NCBI RefSeq assembly: GCF_000949135.2 | Contig: NZ_JTAN02000003.1 | Location: 248,001 to 312,000, forward strand | Direction of reading: 5' to 3' | DNA length: 64,000 nucleotides | Origin: Burkholderia sp. USMB20 | GTDB lineage: Bacteria > Pseudomonadota > Gammaproteobacteria > Burkholderiales > Burkholderiaceae | Part shown: positions 52,720 to 63,103 of the stretch, piece by piece | Layout: the number at the start of each line of letters is the position of its first letter | Numbering within the stretch: position 1 is the stretch's first letter | Notes under the pieces: model-generated | What the model saw: the letters and a program-made list of their open reading frames with translations, nothing else | Databases searched by the model: none | What the model was told of the DNA's origin: nothing | Position numbers and translations under genes: made by a program

Positions 52720-53600
52720 CATTCGAACAATGGATGCGGTCCGTGCTCGACCGTGTCGAGGACGCACTCGGCCACTATTTGCCGGCTGACAACGTGGTGC
52801 CCACGCAACTCCACGAAGCGATGCGCTATGCGGTCCTCGGCGGCGGCAAACGCGTTCGCCCGCTGCTGTGCCATGCAGCAGGCGAACTGACCGGCGCGAC
52901 CGAAGCGGCGCGCAACGCGGCAGCGGCGGCGCTGGAGATGATCCACGTCTACTCGCTCGTGCACGACGACATGCCGTGCATGGACGACGACGCGCTGCGA
53001 CGCGGCAAGCCGACCGTGCACGTGCAGTACGACGAGCCGACGGCGCTGCTGGTCGGCGATGCGCTGCAGTCGCAGGCCTTCGTCGCGCTGACCGACGCCG
53101 CCGCGCTGTCGCCGGTGCAGCAGGCCGCGCTCGTGCGCGAGCTGGCGCTGGCGAGCGGCTCGATCGGCATGGCCGGCGGGCAGGCGATCGACCTGGCGAG
53201 CGTCGGCCTCAAGCTGACGCGCGAGCAGCTCGAGACGATGCACCGGATGAAGACGGGCGCGCTGTTGCGCGCGGCCGTGCGGATGGGCGCGCTGGCGGGC
53301 GACACGCCGTCGGCGGAGGCGATGGCCGCGCTCGACGTCTACGCGGGGGCCGTGGGTCTGGCCTTCCAGGTCGTCGACGACATTCTCGACGTCACGACCG
53401 ATTCGGCGACGCTCGGCAAGACGGCCGGCAAGGATGCGGCGAACGACAAGCCGACCTACGTATCGATCCTCGGCCTCGACGCGTCGCGTGAGCTCGCAGC
53501 CCAGCTGCGCGCCGAAGCGCATGATGCGCTGAAACCGTTCGGCGCACGCGCACAGCGTCTCGCCGAACTTGCCGACCTGGTGGTGAACCGGGTCAGCTGA
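52716..53600 (+). CDS. ispA: Farnesyl diphosphate synthase
   Basis: This 294-aa prenyltransferase has the first Asp-rich motif [19 protein letters not shown] near the start, and the second DDILD. Residues before the first motif (SLVHDDM) fit a short-chain (C15) synthase. It condenses isopentenyl and dimethylallyl/geranyl diphosphates. It overlaps xseB by 4 bp and precedes dxs by 80 bp. Confidence 0.95.
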   Translation: MTFEQWMRSVLDRVEDALGHYLPADNVVPTQLHEAMRYAVLGGGKRVRPLLCHAAGELTGATEAARNAAAAALEMIHVYSLVHDDMPCMDDDALRRGKPTVHVQYDEPTALLVGDALQSQAFVALTDAAALSPVQQAALVRELALASGSIGMAGGQAIDLASVGLKLTREQLETMHRMKTGALLRAAVRMGALAGDTPSAEAMAALDVYAGAVGLAFQVVDDILDVTTDSATLGKTAGKDAANDKPTYVSILGLDASRELAAQLRAEAHDALKPFGARAQRLAELADLVVNRVS

Positions 53601-53680
53601 CGCGAAGCCCGCCGCTGCGCACACGCTACGGTGCGTGCAATAGAATGCGGGCGCGTTTGATTTCCTACAATGGAACGACG

Positions 53681-55585
53681 ATGTACGACTTGCTGAAAAC
53701 CATCGACGACCCGGCGGATCTGCGCCGCCTCGATCGTCGCCAACTCCAACCGCTCGCGGATGAACTGCGCGCGTTCGTGCTCGACAGCGTGTCGAAGACG
53801 GGCGGCCATCTGTCGTCCAACCTCGGGACGGTCGAGCTGACGATCGCGTTGCACTACGTGTTCAACACGCCGAACGACCGGATCGTCTGGGACGTGGGTC
53901 ACCAGACCTACCCGCACAAGATCCTGACGGGCCGCCGCGACCAGATGCATTCGCTGCGCCAGTACGACGGCATCTCGGGTTTCCCGCGCCGCAGCGAGTC
54001 GGAATACGACACGTTCGGCACCGCGCACTCGAGCACGTCGATCTCGGCGGCGCTCGGGATGGCGATCGGCAGCCAGCTGAACGGCGACGACCGCTTCTCG
54101 ATCGCGGTGATCGGCGACGGCGCAATGACGGCCGGCATGGCGTTCGAGGCGATGAACAACGCGGGCGTGTCGGAGGATGCGAAGCTGCTCGTGATCCTCA
54201 ACGACAACGACATGTCGATTTCGCCGCCGGTCGGCGCGCTGAACCGCCATCTCGCGCGCCTGATGTCAGGCCGCTTCTACGCGGCCGCGCGTGCGGGCGT
54301 CGAGCGCGTGCTGAGCGTGGCGCCGCCGGTGCTCGAACTCGCGCGCAAGCTCGAGGAGCACGCGAAGGGCATGGTCGTGCCGGCCACGCTGTTCGAGGAG
54401 TTCGGCTTCAACTACATCGGCCCGATCGACGGTCACGATCTCGATTCGCTGATCCCGACGCTGCAGAACATCCGCGAACTGCGCGGCCCGCAATTCCTGC
54501 ACGTGGTGACGAAGAAAGGCCAGGGCTACAAGCTCGCCGAAGCGGATCCCGTGCTCTATCACGGCCCCGGCAAGTTCAACCCGGCGGAAGGCATCAAGCC
54601 GTCGGCCACGCCCGCGAAAAAGACTTATACGCAAGTATTCGGCGAATGGCTGTGCGATGAAGCCGAGCGCGATACGCGCGTCGTCGGCATCACGCCCGCG
54701 ATGCGCGAAGGCTCGGGCATGGTCGAGTTCGAGAAGCGTTTCAAGGATCGCTACTACGACGTCGGCATCGCCGAGCAGCACGCGGTGACGTTCGCGGGTG
54801 GTCTCGCGACCGAAGGGCTGAAGCCCGTCGTCGCGATCTACTCGACGTTCCTGCAGCGTGCGTACGACCAGCTGATCCACGACGTCGCGCTGCAGAACCT
54901 GCCGGTCGTGTTCGCGATCGACCGCGCGGGCCTCGTCGGCGCCGACGGCGCGACGCATGCGGGCGCATACGATCTCGCGTTCATGCGCTGCATCCCGAAC
55001 ATGACGATCATGGCCGCGTCCGACGAGGACGAGTGCCGCCAGATGCTGCACACGGCGCTGCAGCAGCCGAACCCGACCGCGGTGCGCTATCCGCGCGGCG
55101 CGGGCACCGGCGTGCCGACGGTGAAGGAATTCACCGAGATCCCGCTCGGCAAGGGTGAAGTGCGTCGCCGTACGTCGCAGCCGGAAGGCAAGCGCGTCGC
55201 GATCCTCGCGTTCGGCACGATGGTCGCGCCGTCGCTCGCGGCGGGCGAGGAGCTCGACGCCACGGTCGCGAACATGCGTTTCGTGAAGCCGGTCGATGCG
55301 GCGCTCGTGCGTGAACTCGCCGAGACGCACGATTACCTCGTCACGGTCGAGGAAGGCTGCGTGATGGGCGGTGCGGGCTCGGCCTGCGTCGAAGCCCTGA
55401 TGGAGAGTGGGGTTATCCGACCCGTAATACAATTGGGCCTCCCTGACCAGTTCATCGATCATGGCGATCCCGCGAAGCTGCTGTCGCAATGCGGCCTCGA
55501 CGGCGCGGGCATCGCAAAATCGATTCGCGAACGCTTCCTGAGCCCGGCGGCCGATGTCGCCGATCAGGCGAAGCGCGTCGCATAA
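53681..55585 (+). CDS. dxs: 1-deoxy-D-xylulose-5-phosphate synthase
   Basis: This 634-aa ThDP enzyme opens [17 protein letters not shown] and has [37 protein letters not shown], the ThDP-binding [13 protein letters not shown]...NDNDMSIS motif and the transketolase C-terminal block. It makes DXP for isoprenoids, thiamine and pyridoxal, and is normally essential. The start at 53681 is favoured because the earlier Met (53645) precedes no conserved sequence. A TAGAAT at 53641 could be its own -10. Confidence 0.97.
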   Translation: MYDLLKTIDDPADLRRLDRRQLQPLADELRAFVLDSVSKTGGHLSSNLGTVELTIALHYVFNTPNDRIVWDVGHQTYPHKILTGRRDQMHSLRQYDGISGFPRRSESEYDTFGTAHSSTSISAALGMAIGSQLNGDDRFSIAVIGDGAMTAGMAFEAMNNAGVSEDAKLLVILNDNDMSISPPVGALNRHLARLMSGRFYAAARAGVERVLSVAPPVLELARKLEEHAKGMVVPATLFEEFGFNYIGPIDGHDLDSLIPTLQNIRELRGPQFLHVVTKKGQGYKLAEADPVLYHGPGKFNPAEGIKPSATPAKKTYTQVFGEWLCDEAERDTRVVGITPAMREGSGMVEFEKRFKDRYYDVGIAEQHAVTFAGGLATEGLKPVVAIYSTFLQRAYDQLIHDVALQNLPVVFAIDRAGLVGADGATHAGAYDLAFMRCIPNMTIMAASDEDECRQMLHTALQQPNPTAVRYPRGAGTGVPTVKEFTEIPLGKGEVRRRTSQPEGKRVAILAFGTMVAPSLAAGEELDATVANMRFVKPVDAALVRELAETHDYLVTVEEGCVMGGAGSACVEALMESGVIRPVIQLGLPDQFIDHGDPAKLLSQCGLDGAGIAKSIRERFLSPAADVADQAKRVA

Positions 55586-55647
55586 GCTGGCGCCGCCTGC
55601 GGGCGGCGTCGGTGCGACTGGCGCAATCGGTCTACATTGATGCGGAA

Positions 55648-55677
55648 AACATGGGCCTGCGGGCCCATGTTGCTTTT
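55648..55677 (+). terminator. Terminator after dxs
   Basis: AACATGGGCC (55648-55657) and GGCCCATGTT (55662-55671) form a perfect 10-bp stem with a TGCG tetraloop, followed by GCTTTT. It separates dxs from folE2. Confidence 0.85.
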
Positions 55678-55739
55678 CCGGCTGCCGCGTGACGCGGCGT
55701 GCGCGTCGTCGAACGCGCGGCTTACAAGGATTGAACAAG

Positions 55740-56549
55740 ATGAACCAGATGAATCCCGCCTTCGTGATGCCCGACGTGCAGAGCACGGTGGATACCCGCC
55801 AGATTCCGATTCAGCGCGTGGGCGTGAAGGCGGTCCGGCATCCGTTGACGGTGTGCACCGAGAGCGGCGACGTGCAGCCGAGCGTCGGCGTCTGGAATCT
55901 CGACGTGCGCCTGCCTGCCGATCAGAAGGGCACGCACATGTCGCGCTTCGTCGCGCTGCTCGAAGAGAACCGTGCGCCGCTGACGGTCGAGCGCTTCCGC
56001 GCGATGCTCGCGTCGATGCTGGAGAAGCTGGAAGCCGAGGCCGGCCGCATCGAGGTCACGTTCCCGTACTTCGTGAACAAGACGGCGCCGGTGTCGGGCG
56101 TGCAGAGCCTGCTCGACTACGAAGTGACGCTCGCGGGCGAATGCCGCGACGGCGAAACGCGCCTGTTCCTGAAGGTGCTCGTGCCGGTGACGAGCCTGTG
56201 CCCGTGTTCAAAGAAGATTTCGCAGTACGGCGCGCACAACCAGCGCTCGCACGTGACGATCGACGCCGAACTCGCAGCCGACCTACCGGTCGAGGCGCTG
56301 ATCCGCATCGCGGAAGAAGAGGCGTCGTGCGAGCTGTGGGGCTTGCTGAAGCGTCCGGACGAGAAGTTCGTGACGGAGCGCGCGTACGAAAACCCGAAGT
56401 TCGTCGAGGATCTGGTGCGCGACGTCGCGCAGCGTCTCGACGCGGACGAGCGCGTGATCGCCTACGTGCTCGAAGCCGAGAACTTCGAATCGATCCACAA
56501 TCACAGCGCGTATGCGCTGATCGAGCGCGACAAGCGACACGCTGCGTAA
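55740..56549 (+). CDS. folE2: GTP cyclohydrolase FolE2 (type IB)
   Basis: This 269-aa protein has the FolE2 signature: [45 protein letters not shown] (the metal/active Cys-Cys region) and [11 protein letters not shown]. It converts GTP to 7,8-dihydroneopterin triphosphate for folate and is less zinc-dependent than FolE1. No Zur box is obvious. The ATG at 55740 follows AAGGATTGAACAAG. Confidence 0.95.
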   Translation: MNQMNPAFVMPDVQSTVDTRQIPIQRVGVKAVRHPLTVCTESGDVQPSVGVWNLDVRLPADQKGTHMSRFVALLEENRAPLTVERFRAMLASMLEKLEAEAGRIEVTFPYFVNKTAPVSGVQSLLDYEVTLAGECRDGETRLFLKVLVPVTSLCPCSKKISQYGAHNQRSHVTIDAELAADLPVEALIRIAEEEASCELWGLLKRPDEKFVTERAYENPKFVEDLVRDVAQRLDADERVIAYVLEAENFESIHNHSAYALIERDKRHAA

Positions 56550-56594
56550 CGTCGCATCGCTGCGGCGCTGCGTCGAATTGCCGCGGCAATGAAA

Positions 56595-56627
56595 AAGGCC
56601 GCTCGAATCGAGCGGCCTTCTTGTTTT
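56595..56627. terminator. Bidirectional terminator between folE2 and tsaD
   Basis: AAGGCCGCTC (56595-56604) and GAGCGGCCTT (56610-56619) form a 10-bp stem over GAATC, flanked by AAAA on the left and CTTGTTTT on the right. It can end folE2 and, on the other strand, tsaD. Confidence 0.88.
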
Positions 56628-56680
56628 CCGTCCGGCGCGTGCAGGTGCGAGCGACGTTGCGCAGCGCCGTGCCGCGCGAC

Positions 56681-57721
56681 TCAGCGTGCGAGCGACGCGA
56701 GATCCCAGCGTGGCTTCACCGTGAACGCGTAGTCCGCATTCGCCTGCTCGGGCCAGCGGCCGAGCCGCAGTGCGCCGGCGAGCGCGATCATTGCGCCGTT
56801 GTCGGTGCAGAGCGCGAGATCGGGGTAGTGCACGTCGAAGCCGCGCTTGGCCGCGGCGGCCGACAGCGCCGCGCGCAACTGGCGGTTCGCACCGACGCCG
56901 CCCGCGACCACGAGGCGCTTGAGCTTCGTCTTCTTGAGCGCGGCGAGCGATTTCGCGACGAGCACGTCGACGGCTGCGTCGACGAAGCCGCGCGCGAGAT
57001 CGGCCTTCGCGCGCTCGAGCGCAACGCCCTCCAGCTTCGCCGCTTCGAACTTCTTCATCTGCGTGAGCACGGCCGTCTTCAGGCCGCTGAAGCTGAAGTC
57101 GAGATCGCCCGAATGCAGCATCGGGCGCGGCAGCACGACCGCGCCCGGCGTGCCCGTTTCCGCGAGCTTCGACACTTCCGGGCCGCCCGGGTAGCCGAGG
57201 CCGATCAGCTTCGCCGTCTTGTCGAACGCTTCGCCGGCCGCGTCGTCGAGCGTCTCGCCGAGCGTCTCGTACACGCCGACGTCGGTCACGCGCATCAGTT
57301 GCGTGTGGCCGCCCGACACCAGCAGCGCGATGAACGGGAACGGCGGCGGCTCGTCGACGAGCAGCGGCGACAGCAGGTGGCCTTCGAGGTGATGGATGCC
57401 GACGGTCGGCTTGTTCCATGCGAGCGCGAGCGCATTCGCGATGCTTGCGCCGACCAGCAGCGCGCCGGCGAGGCCGGGGCCTTGCGTGAATGCGATCGCG
57501 TCGATGTCGTCGCGGCGCGTGCCGCTTTGCGCCATGACTTCCTCGAGTAGCGGCAGCGCGCGGCGGATGTGGTCGCGCGACGCGAGCTCGGGCACGACGC
57601 CGCCGTATTCACGGTGCATCGCGATCTGCGAATGGAGCGCGTGCGCGAGCAGGCCGCGCTGCGTGTCGTAGAGCGCGAGGCCGGTTTCGTCGCAGGAGCT
57701 TTCGATGCCGAGAACGAGCAT
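56681..57721 (-). CDS. tsaD: tRNA threonylcarbamoyladenosine biosynthesis protein TsaD
   Basis: This 346-aa ASKHA ATPase opens [20 protein letters not shown]. It has [16 protein letters not shown], the metal-binding His pair in [13 protein letters not shown], and VSGGHTQL. It transfers threonylcarbamoyl to A37 of ANN-decoding tRNAs with TsaB/E and is normally essential. In many proteobacteria tsaD is divergent from rpsU; here an islet of about 4.4 kb lies between them. Confidence 0.96.
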   Translation of the reverse strand: MLVLGIESSCDETGLALYDTQRGLLAHALHSQIAMHREYGGVVPELASRDHIRRALPLLEEVMAQSGTRRDDIDAIAFTQGPGLAGALLVGASIANALALAWNKPTVGIHHLEGHLLSPLLVDEPPPFPFIALLVSGGHTQLMRVTDVGVYETLGETLDDAAGEAFDKTAKLIGLGYPGGPEVSKLAETGTPGAVVLPRPMLHSGDLDFSFSGLKTAVLTQMKKFEAAKLEGVALERAKADLARGFVDAAVDVLVAKSLAALKKTKLKRLVVAGGVGANRQLRAALSAAAAKRGFDVHYPDLALCTDNGAMIALAGALRLGRWPEQANADYAFTVKPRWDLASLAR

Positions 57722-58180
57722 GGGTCAGGGCGGGGCGCGCTGCATCGAGCGCGCCGCAGGAAGGTAGACGTAACCGCAAATTATAGCAGGCGAGGGTCGA
57801 TCGCCGCTTTGCGCGGCCCGGGCCGCAGGCCGGGCAGGTTCAACGCTTCTGTAACCTTCGTGGGGTCGGTTCACATGTCGAACAGGATGCTGAGTCGCTT
57901 CAACGCGGTTCCAATCCGCGCCGGTCGACGACGGATGGCTCTGTGGCGACAGACGTCAAGACTCTCGGCCGCGTTCTCGTGGAGGCTCGGAGTAGGCCAT
58001 GTTCCAGATCGCCTCCCTGTACCGGGGAAGACGTATGAGTCGCGCGAATGCACAGCCGGCACACGACGGCCAGGGTGACGGCCGATGCAACGCGTTTCCG
58101 GTGAAATCGAGCTGAAGCGAGTTGTCGGACACTTGCGCGACGGCATCGATCTTCACGCGTCGATGCCGCCGCCGATTTCG
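57722..58180. other. Intergenic region at the left edge of the atypical islet
   Basis: No intact gene is seen. It contains the tsaD promoter region (ATTATAG at 57780) and then sequence with mixed codon periodicity and lower GC than the flanks. It may include decayed coding DNA, but I recognise nothing. Confidence 0.45.
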
Positions 58181-58401
58181 TCAGATGGCGAACAGCATCG
58201 CGGCAAAGGCTGCATGGAGCCAGCCAACATGTGCGAGTTGGCGGTTACGCACCTGCGTTGCACGGAACGACCATTGCAGAAAGACGATGGCCAGTACCGT
58301 GATGAACGCGGCGAGAATGGACGGCGCCGCCCCTGCGCGGCTCCGGGAATAAGTGCCCCGATGCGTACGTTTAGGTATCGCGCGCCCCCGAGAACGTTCA
58401 T
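58181..58401 (-). pseudogene. Frame-broken small membrane protein fragment
   Basis: From an ATG at 58401 the minus strand reads MNVLGGARYLNVRIGALIPG. After one shift it continues PSILAAFITVLAIVFLQWSF and RNRQLAHVGWLHAAFAAMLF, ending at TGA 58181-58183. The second piece is a convincing transmembrane helix pair with normal coding character. The span is not a multiple of three, so the gene is broken or mis-sequenced. I do not recognise the family. It is divergent from the cupredoxin gene. Confidence 0.4.
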
Positions 58402-58502
58402 GCCGTCACACAGGCAGGGGGGGCATGCGCGCTCGATGAATAGCGCACGGCAGTCGCTCAACTCGCGGCAGACGCGATGCTTCAATGTCTATGGAGGGAG
58501 CC

Positions 58503-58919
58503 ATGTATGCCATTTGCAGAGTCATCGTCGTCGCGGGCGCGGTCGTCCTTGGTGTGACGCCGCAGGCAAGCTGGGCGCAGCATACAGTCGACGCGACATT
58601 GCTATCCAACTCGATTCAGCTCAAGACGCATACCGTGAAGTCTGGTCGGGTCACGCTTGATGTCAAAAATGCCGCTGACAACAACATGGAACATGAGCTC
58701 GTCGTGCTCAAGACGGATCTGTCTGACGATGCGCTCCCTGTCAGAAAAGGAGAGGTAATGGAGCACAGGCTGACGAAAATCGGGGAAGTCGAAGATATCG
58801 CGCCCGGCAGGAGCAAGCGTGTGTCATTCAAGCTCGCACCCGGCCACTACGTGCTGATCTGCAACAAGCCGGGGCACTATGAATCCGGCATGCACACAGT
58901 GCTTGTCGTGGCACCGTGA
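58503..58919 (+). CDS. Secreted cupredoxin-domain protein
   Basis: This 138-aa protein has a signal peptide (MYAICRVIVVAGAVVLGVTP then SWAQH). The type 1 copper fold follows: first ligand His in NMEHELVVLK, then Cys-His-Met in ICNKPGHYESGMH. This arrangement is typical of plastocyanin/sulfocyanin-like electron carriers and some copper chaperones. The start at 58503 follows TGGAGGGAG. Codon use is less GC-biased than in neighbouring housekeeping genes. It and the next gene probably form an acquired unit. Confidence 0.85.
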   Translation: MYAICRVIVVAGAVVLGVTPQASWAQHTVDATLLSNSIQLKTHTVKSGRVTLDVKNAADNNMEHELVVLKTDLSDDALPVRKGEVMEHRLTKIGEVEDIAPGRSKRVSFKLAPGHYVLICNKPGHYESGMHTVLVVAP

Positions 58920-59154
58920 ATTGCAACGCGGGCTTGCTAGAACAATGGCCGTCAACGACACGTGTCGATATGCGGAGACTTACGTGCATCGGCGTTCGGC
59001 TTCCGCCGACAACTATGGATCGACATCGATCGGAGCGAGTTCGCCCGCTTCGATGACCATGCTTCGAAAATTCATGATGCGCGGACGAGACGGGCGGAAT
59101 AAACGAGGTTGCCGATTCGTTTACTAGCTGCTCTTCCACGTTCGGAGTTCCATC

Positions 59155-60231
59155 ATGAAACAGATCCATGCGGCGTTCGGTGCTGCGTTGTCGGCTGTCG
59201 TGCTGGCGAGCGTCGTGGCGTGTGGCGGCGGTTCGTCTCACGAGAGACAGTACGCGGTCAGTGCGCTGGTCTCCGACGGCGCTGTTCCGGCTGCGCACGT
59301 GGATGCCAACCTGAAGAATCCATGGGGCATTGCCTTCAATCCCAAGGGCTTCGTCTGGGTCGCGGATAACGGCACGCAGCACGCGACGCTCTACGATGGC
59401 AACGGCGTGCCGCAATCGCTCGTCGTGACGATCCCGCCGGGCACGAGCGGCGACCCCGATCCGACCGGGATCGTGTTCAATGGCACGAATGACTTCATGG
59501 TGACCCAGGGCGCCAAATCGGGGCCTGCAGCGTTCATTTTCGTTGGCGAGGGCGGGACCATGACCGCATGGTCGCCCGCGGTCAACCCGACGTCGGCAAT
59601 CACCGTGTTCGACAGCGGCGGCGCCGCCGTCTACAAGGGGCTCGCGATTGCCAGTAACAACGGGGCGAATTTCCTGTACGCGACGGACTTCCACAACAAC
59701 CGGATCGACGTGTTCGATCGGACCTTCGCCAAAGTCACGCCAGTCGGCGCGTTTCAGGATCCCGCTTTACCTGCGGGATTCGCGCCATTCGGCATCCAGG
59801 CGCTCGGCTCGAAACTGTTCGTCGCCTACGCGAAGCAGGATGCGGCAGCACATGATGACGTCAAGGGCGCAGGCTTCGGCGTGATAGATGTGTTCAGTCC
59901 GTCGGGACAATTCCTGCAGCGCTTCGCTACCGGTGGGTCACTGAATGCGCCGTGGGGTATGGCACTGGCTCCCGCGAATTTTGGACGCTTCAGCAACGCC
60001 GTCCTGATCGGCAACTTTGGCGATGGCATGATCCACGCGTTCGATGCGACTTCCGGGACCATGCTCGGGACCCTTGAGCACGCTGACGGCAGCGCAATCG
60101 TCGAGGCTGGACTGTGGGGCATCGCATTCGGGAATGGGCTCAACAGTCAGCCCACTAATACGCTGTTCTTCGCGGCCGGCACGAACGACGAAGCGGATGG
60201 TCTCTATGGCCGCATCGACGTGGGACCGTGA
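59155..60231 (+). CDS. TIGR03118 family beta-propeller lipoprotein
   Basis: This 358-aa protein has a lipoprotein signal (lipobox VVAC near residue 23, followed by GGG). A repeat-rich beta-propeller of the TIGR03118 type follows. DANLKNPWGIAFNPKGFVWV, NGTQHATLYDGNG, LYATDFHNNRIDVFD and LNAPWGMALAPANFG are successive blades, and GRIDVGP closes. The family has no known function and often sits with cytochromes or cupredoxins. GGAGTTCCATC lies before the ATG. Confidence 0.85.
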   Translation: MKQIHAAFGAALSAVVLASVVACGGGSSHERQYAVSALVSDGAVPAAHVDANLKNPWGIAFNPKGFVWVADNGTQHATLYDGNGVPQSLVVTIPPGTSGDPDPTGIVFNGTNDFMVTQGAKSGPAAFIFVGEGGTMTAWSPAVNPTSAITVFDSGGAAVYKGLAIASNNGANFLYATDFHNNRIDVFDRTFAKVTPVGAFQDPALPAGFAPFGIQALGSKLFVAYAKQDAAAHDDVKGAGFGVIDVFSPSGQFLQRFATGGSLNAPWGMALAPANFGRFSNAVLIGNFGDGMIHAFDATSGTMLGTLEHADGSAIVEAGLWGIAFGNGLNSQPTNTLFFAAGTNDEADGLYGRIDVGP

Positions 60232-60861
60232 TCGCCAGGATGACCTCAGCAGCCAACTCAGGAGCGAGCCGCGCCGCGACTTGATCGGGCAGTCGAAATC
60301 CATAAGCGTCGGTTTGGCCAAATGTCACCTCATTCATCGATTGGGACGATCGATCTGCAGGGGCAAGTGAATGTTCGTAAGCGCCTCGCAGCTTCACAAG
60401 TGACCTCATCGACTCGCTGAACCTGCCCAGGCTGTGCGGAGCCAGTTCCAATGCGACCTTGACTTCCACTAAAAGCAATCAAACACCGTGTGGTCAATGG
60501 AAAGAGCACAAGCGCATCGTCCGAACCGAATCCGAGAGTGTCTCTGGACGGCAACCGTCCATGTTGTCCCAAGGCAGGATCGGGAACCCGGGATCGGGCC
60601 GGCTGCTGACGAGGAAGTTCGCTGGTGGATGAGATCAGCCGCATTCAGGTTCTCCTGCCGACCAGCAAGGATGGGGCTGTCGATTCACGGTTGCGAGCGC
60701 CACCTGCGAATCGAGGCTGCGCCACCATCCAAGCGTTGCGTTCTCCGCCGTCGCATGTATCATTCGCCCTTCCTCAAGATATTCATCAGTCGCCTACCTC
60801 TAAGTGGCTGATAAATATGCATAATTCCTAGCCTATGCAAAGTTCCTGAACAAACCGCGCC
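60232..60861. other. 630-bp region of atypical composition at the right edge of the islet
   Basis: No intact gene is recognised. GC and codon periodicity are low compared with both flanks, and short open frames in both strands have no ribosome site or known domain. It may be decayed coding or insertion-derived DNA. AT-rich sequence at 60800-60855 probably holds the promoter of the flavoprotein gene. Confidence 0.5.
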
Positions 60862-62082
60862 ATGGAAACTTACGACATCGCCGTGATCGGCGCGGGCGCC
60901 GCCGGGATGATGAGCGCCGCGGTCGCCGGGCAACTCGGCCGCCGCGTGGTGCTGATCGACCATGCGCCGCGGCTCGCCGAGAAAATCCGCATCTCGGGCG
61001 GCGGCCGCTGCAACTTCACGAACCTCCATGCGGGCCCCGACAACTACCTGTCGTCGAATCCGCATTTCGCGCGCTCGGCGCTTGCGCGCTACACGCCGCG
61101 CGACTTCCTCGGGCTGCTCAAGCGCCACCACGTGACCTGGCACGAAAAGCACAAGGGGCAGCTCTTTTGCGATCACGGCAGCGACGCGGTCATCGACGTG
61201 CTGAAGCATGAATGCGACGCGGGCGGCATCGCCTGGCGCCGGCCGGTGGTCGTCGACGCGGTGCGCCACGCGCCGTCCGACGGCTTCACGCTCGACACGC
61301 AGCAGGCGGGGCCGATCCGCGCACGCGCGCTGATCGTCGCCACCGGCGGCCTGTCGATCCCGAAGATCGGTGCCACCGACTTCGGCTACCGGCTCGCGAA
61401 GCAGTTCGGCCACAAGCTCGTCGATACGCGGCCCGCGCTCGTGCCGCTCACCTTTGCGTCGCAGGACTGGGAGCCGTTCGCGGCGCTGTCCGGCGTGTCG
61501 CTCGAAGTGCGCGTGTCGACCGGCGACAAGAAGCGCGGCGGCGAATTCGTCGAGGACCTGCTGCTGACCCATCGCGGCCTGTCGGGCCCGGGCATCCTGC
61601 AGATCTCCAGCTACTGGCACTCCGGCGACCCGATCCGTATCGACCTGCTGCCGCAGCGCGACGCGGTGGCCGACCTGCTCGACGCGAAGCGCACGTCGAA
61701 GCGGCAGATCGGCTCGCTGCTCGCGGACTGGGTGCCGTCGCGCCTCGCCCACGTCTGGCTCGACACGCACCGCGTCGCGGCCGACGCGCGGCTCGCGGAC
61801 CTGCCCGACAAGACGCTGCGCCAGATCGGCGACGCGCTGTCCGGCTGGACGCTGACGCCGAACGGCACCGAGGGCTACAAGAAGGCCGAGGTGACGAAAG
61901 GGGGCGTCGATACGCGCGAACTGTCGTCGGCGACGATGATGAGCGCGCGGGTGCCGGGGCTGTTCTTCATCGGCGAGGCGGTGGACGTGACGGGCTGGCT
62001 CGGCGGCTACAACTTCCAGTGGGCATGGGCGTCCGGCACGGCGGCCGGGCAGGCTGCGGCGGAGTTCTCGCGCGGCGCCTGA
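60862..62082 (+). CDS. HI0933/YhiN-family FAD-dependent oxidoreductase
   Basis: This 406-aa flavoprotein has the N-terminal FAD motif METYDIAVIGAGAAGMMSAA. The family signature follows: RISGGGRCNFTNLHAGPDNY, ALIVATGGLSIPKIGATDFG, and the C-terminal GLFFIGEAVDVTGWLGGYNF with QWAWASG. Homologues (YhiN/BaiN type) are FAD proteins, mostly of unsettled function. It is the last gene left of the rpsU operon. Confidence 0.9.
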   Translation: METYDIAVIGAGAAGMMSAAVAGQLGRRVVLIDHAPRLAEKIRISGGGRCNFTNLHAGPDNYLSSNPHFARSALARYTPRDFLGLLKRHHVTWHEKHKGQLFCDHGSDAVIDVLKHECDAGGIAWRRPVVVDAVRHAPSDGFTLDTQQAGPIRARALIVATGGLSIPKIGATDFGYRLAKQFGHKLVDTRPALVPLTFASQDWEPFAALSGVSLEVRVSTGDKKRGGEFVEDLLLTHRGLSGPGILQISSYWHSGDPIRIDLLPQRDAVADLLDAKRTSKRQIGSLLADWVPSRLAHVWLDTHRVAADARLADLPDKTLRQIGDALSGWTLTPNGTEGYKKAEVTKGGVDTRELSSATMMSARVPGLFFIGEAVDVTGWLGGYNFQWAWASGTAAGQAAAEFSRGA

Positions 62083-62140
62083 CACGGCTGCGCGCCCTGC
62101 CGTTGACGGGACCCGGCCCTTATGTCTTTGCACGACGCTC

Positions 62141-62149
62141 TGCTATACT
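62141..62149 (+). promoter_or_regulatory. Extended -10 promoter of rpsU
   Basis: TGCTATACT is an extended -10 (TGn + TATACT) 38 bp before the rpsU start. The -35 is poor, as is common for extended -10 promoters. Confidence 0.6.
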
Positions 62150-62187
62150 CGTAAGTCTTCCCTGCAAACCTTTATTCGTGTCGGATC

Positions 62188-62400
62188 ATGACGATCATTC
62201 GCGTTAAAGAAAACGAGCCGTTCGAAGTCGCCATGCGTCGCTTCAAGCGCACGATCGAGAAGAACGGTCTGCTGACCGAGCTTCGTGCGCGGGAGTTCTA
62301 CGAAAAGCCGACCGCCGAGCGCAAGCGCAAGAAGGCTGCTGCGGTGAAGCGTCATTACAAGCGGATTCGCAGCCAGACGCTGCCGAAGAAGCTGTACTGA
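62188..62400 (+). CDS. rpsU: 30S ribosomal protein S21
   Basis: This 70-aa protein is standard S21: [20 protein letters not shown], then [20 protein letters not shown] and a Lys/Arg-rich C-terminus. It is the first gene of the rpsU-yqeY-dnaG-(rpoD) macromolecular synthesis cluster. A partial terminator after it would let S21 be made in excess of primase. Confidence 0.97.
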
Positions 62401-62498
62401 ACGATTGAGCGCCGCGCGGTTCGCTGAGCGGCGCACCGGCGACCTCCGCCCGATCGGCCTCGTTCCGGGGCCGCGAGTCGCCGATGCCGGATTCGAGC

Positions 62499-62533
62499 AA
62501 CCCGCTTGAGACTTAGTCCCAAGCGGGTTTTTG
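62499..62533 (+). terminator. Terminator/attenuator between rpsU and yqeY
   Basis: AACCCGCTT (62499-62507) and AAGCGGGTT (62521-62529) form a 9-bp stem over a 13-nt loop, followed by TTTTG. It lies about 100 bp after rpsU and 53 bp before yqeY, where partial termination is known in this operon type. Confidence 0.8.
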
Positions 62534-62585
62534 TGTTGACGCCCGTTCGCGGGCGTCGAAGTCACGTTTCCATCCCGGGTGCAAG

Positions 62586-63032
62586 ATGAGTTTGAAAGAG
62601 CAGATCAGCGAAGACATGAAGGCCGCGATGCGCGCGAAGGAAAGCGAGCGTCTGGCGACGATTCGCCTGCTGATGGCCGCGATCAAGCAGCGCGAGGTCG
62701 ATGATCGGGTGACCCTCGACGACGCGGGCATCACCGCGGTGATCGACAAGATGATCAAGCAGCGCAAGGACTCGATCAGCCAGTTCGAGGCCGCCGGCCG
62801 CGACGATCTCGTCGCGAAGGAGCAGGCCGAACTGACGGTGCTGGGCGCCTACATGCCCGCGCAGCTGTCGGACGCCGAAGTGGCTGCCGAAGTCCAGGCC
62901 GCGGTCGTGGCAACCGGCGCAGCCGGCCCGCAGGACATGGGCAAGGTGATGGGCGTGCTGAAGGGCAAGCTCGCCGGCCGCGCCGACATGACGGCCGTTT
63001 CCGCGCAGGTCAAGGCCGCGCTGTCGAAGTAA
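62586..63032 (+). CDS. GatB/YqeY-domain protein
   Basis: This 148-aa protein opens MSLKEQISEDMKAAMRAKES and contains RLATIRLLMAAIKQREVDDR, QRKDSISQFEAAGRDDLV and the C-terminal YqeY block (GPQDMGKVMGVLKGKLAGRA followed by D). It is related to the tail domain of GatB that binds tRNA. Its exact role is unknown. Its place between rpsU and dnaG is conserved in many bacteria. Confidence 0.93.
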   Translation: MSLKEQISEDMKAAMRAKESERLATIRLLMAAIKQREVDDRVTLDDAGITAVIDKMIKQRKDSISQFEAAGRDDLVAKEQAELTVLGAYMPAQLSDAEVAAEVQAAVVATGAAGPQDMGKVMGVLKGKLAGRADMTAVSAQVKAALSK

Positions 63033-63103
63033 AACCCGCTTCCCGGCGCGTCGCATGCGCGTGCGCCGGGGCGTCGTATTGTCTTTTTTCGCTCGATCCC
63101 ACG

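Noticed and set aside
60232-60861. Insertion-sequence remnant at the right edge of the islet
   Set aside because: No transposase-like translation in six frames and no terminal inverted repeats found by eye.
62103-62133. TTGACG (62103) and TTGCAC (62128) as -35 boxes for rpsU
   Set aside because: Spacings to TATACT are 35 and 10 bp, both incompatible; an extended -10 explains the promoter better.
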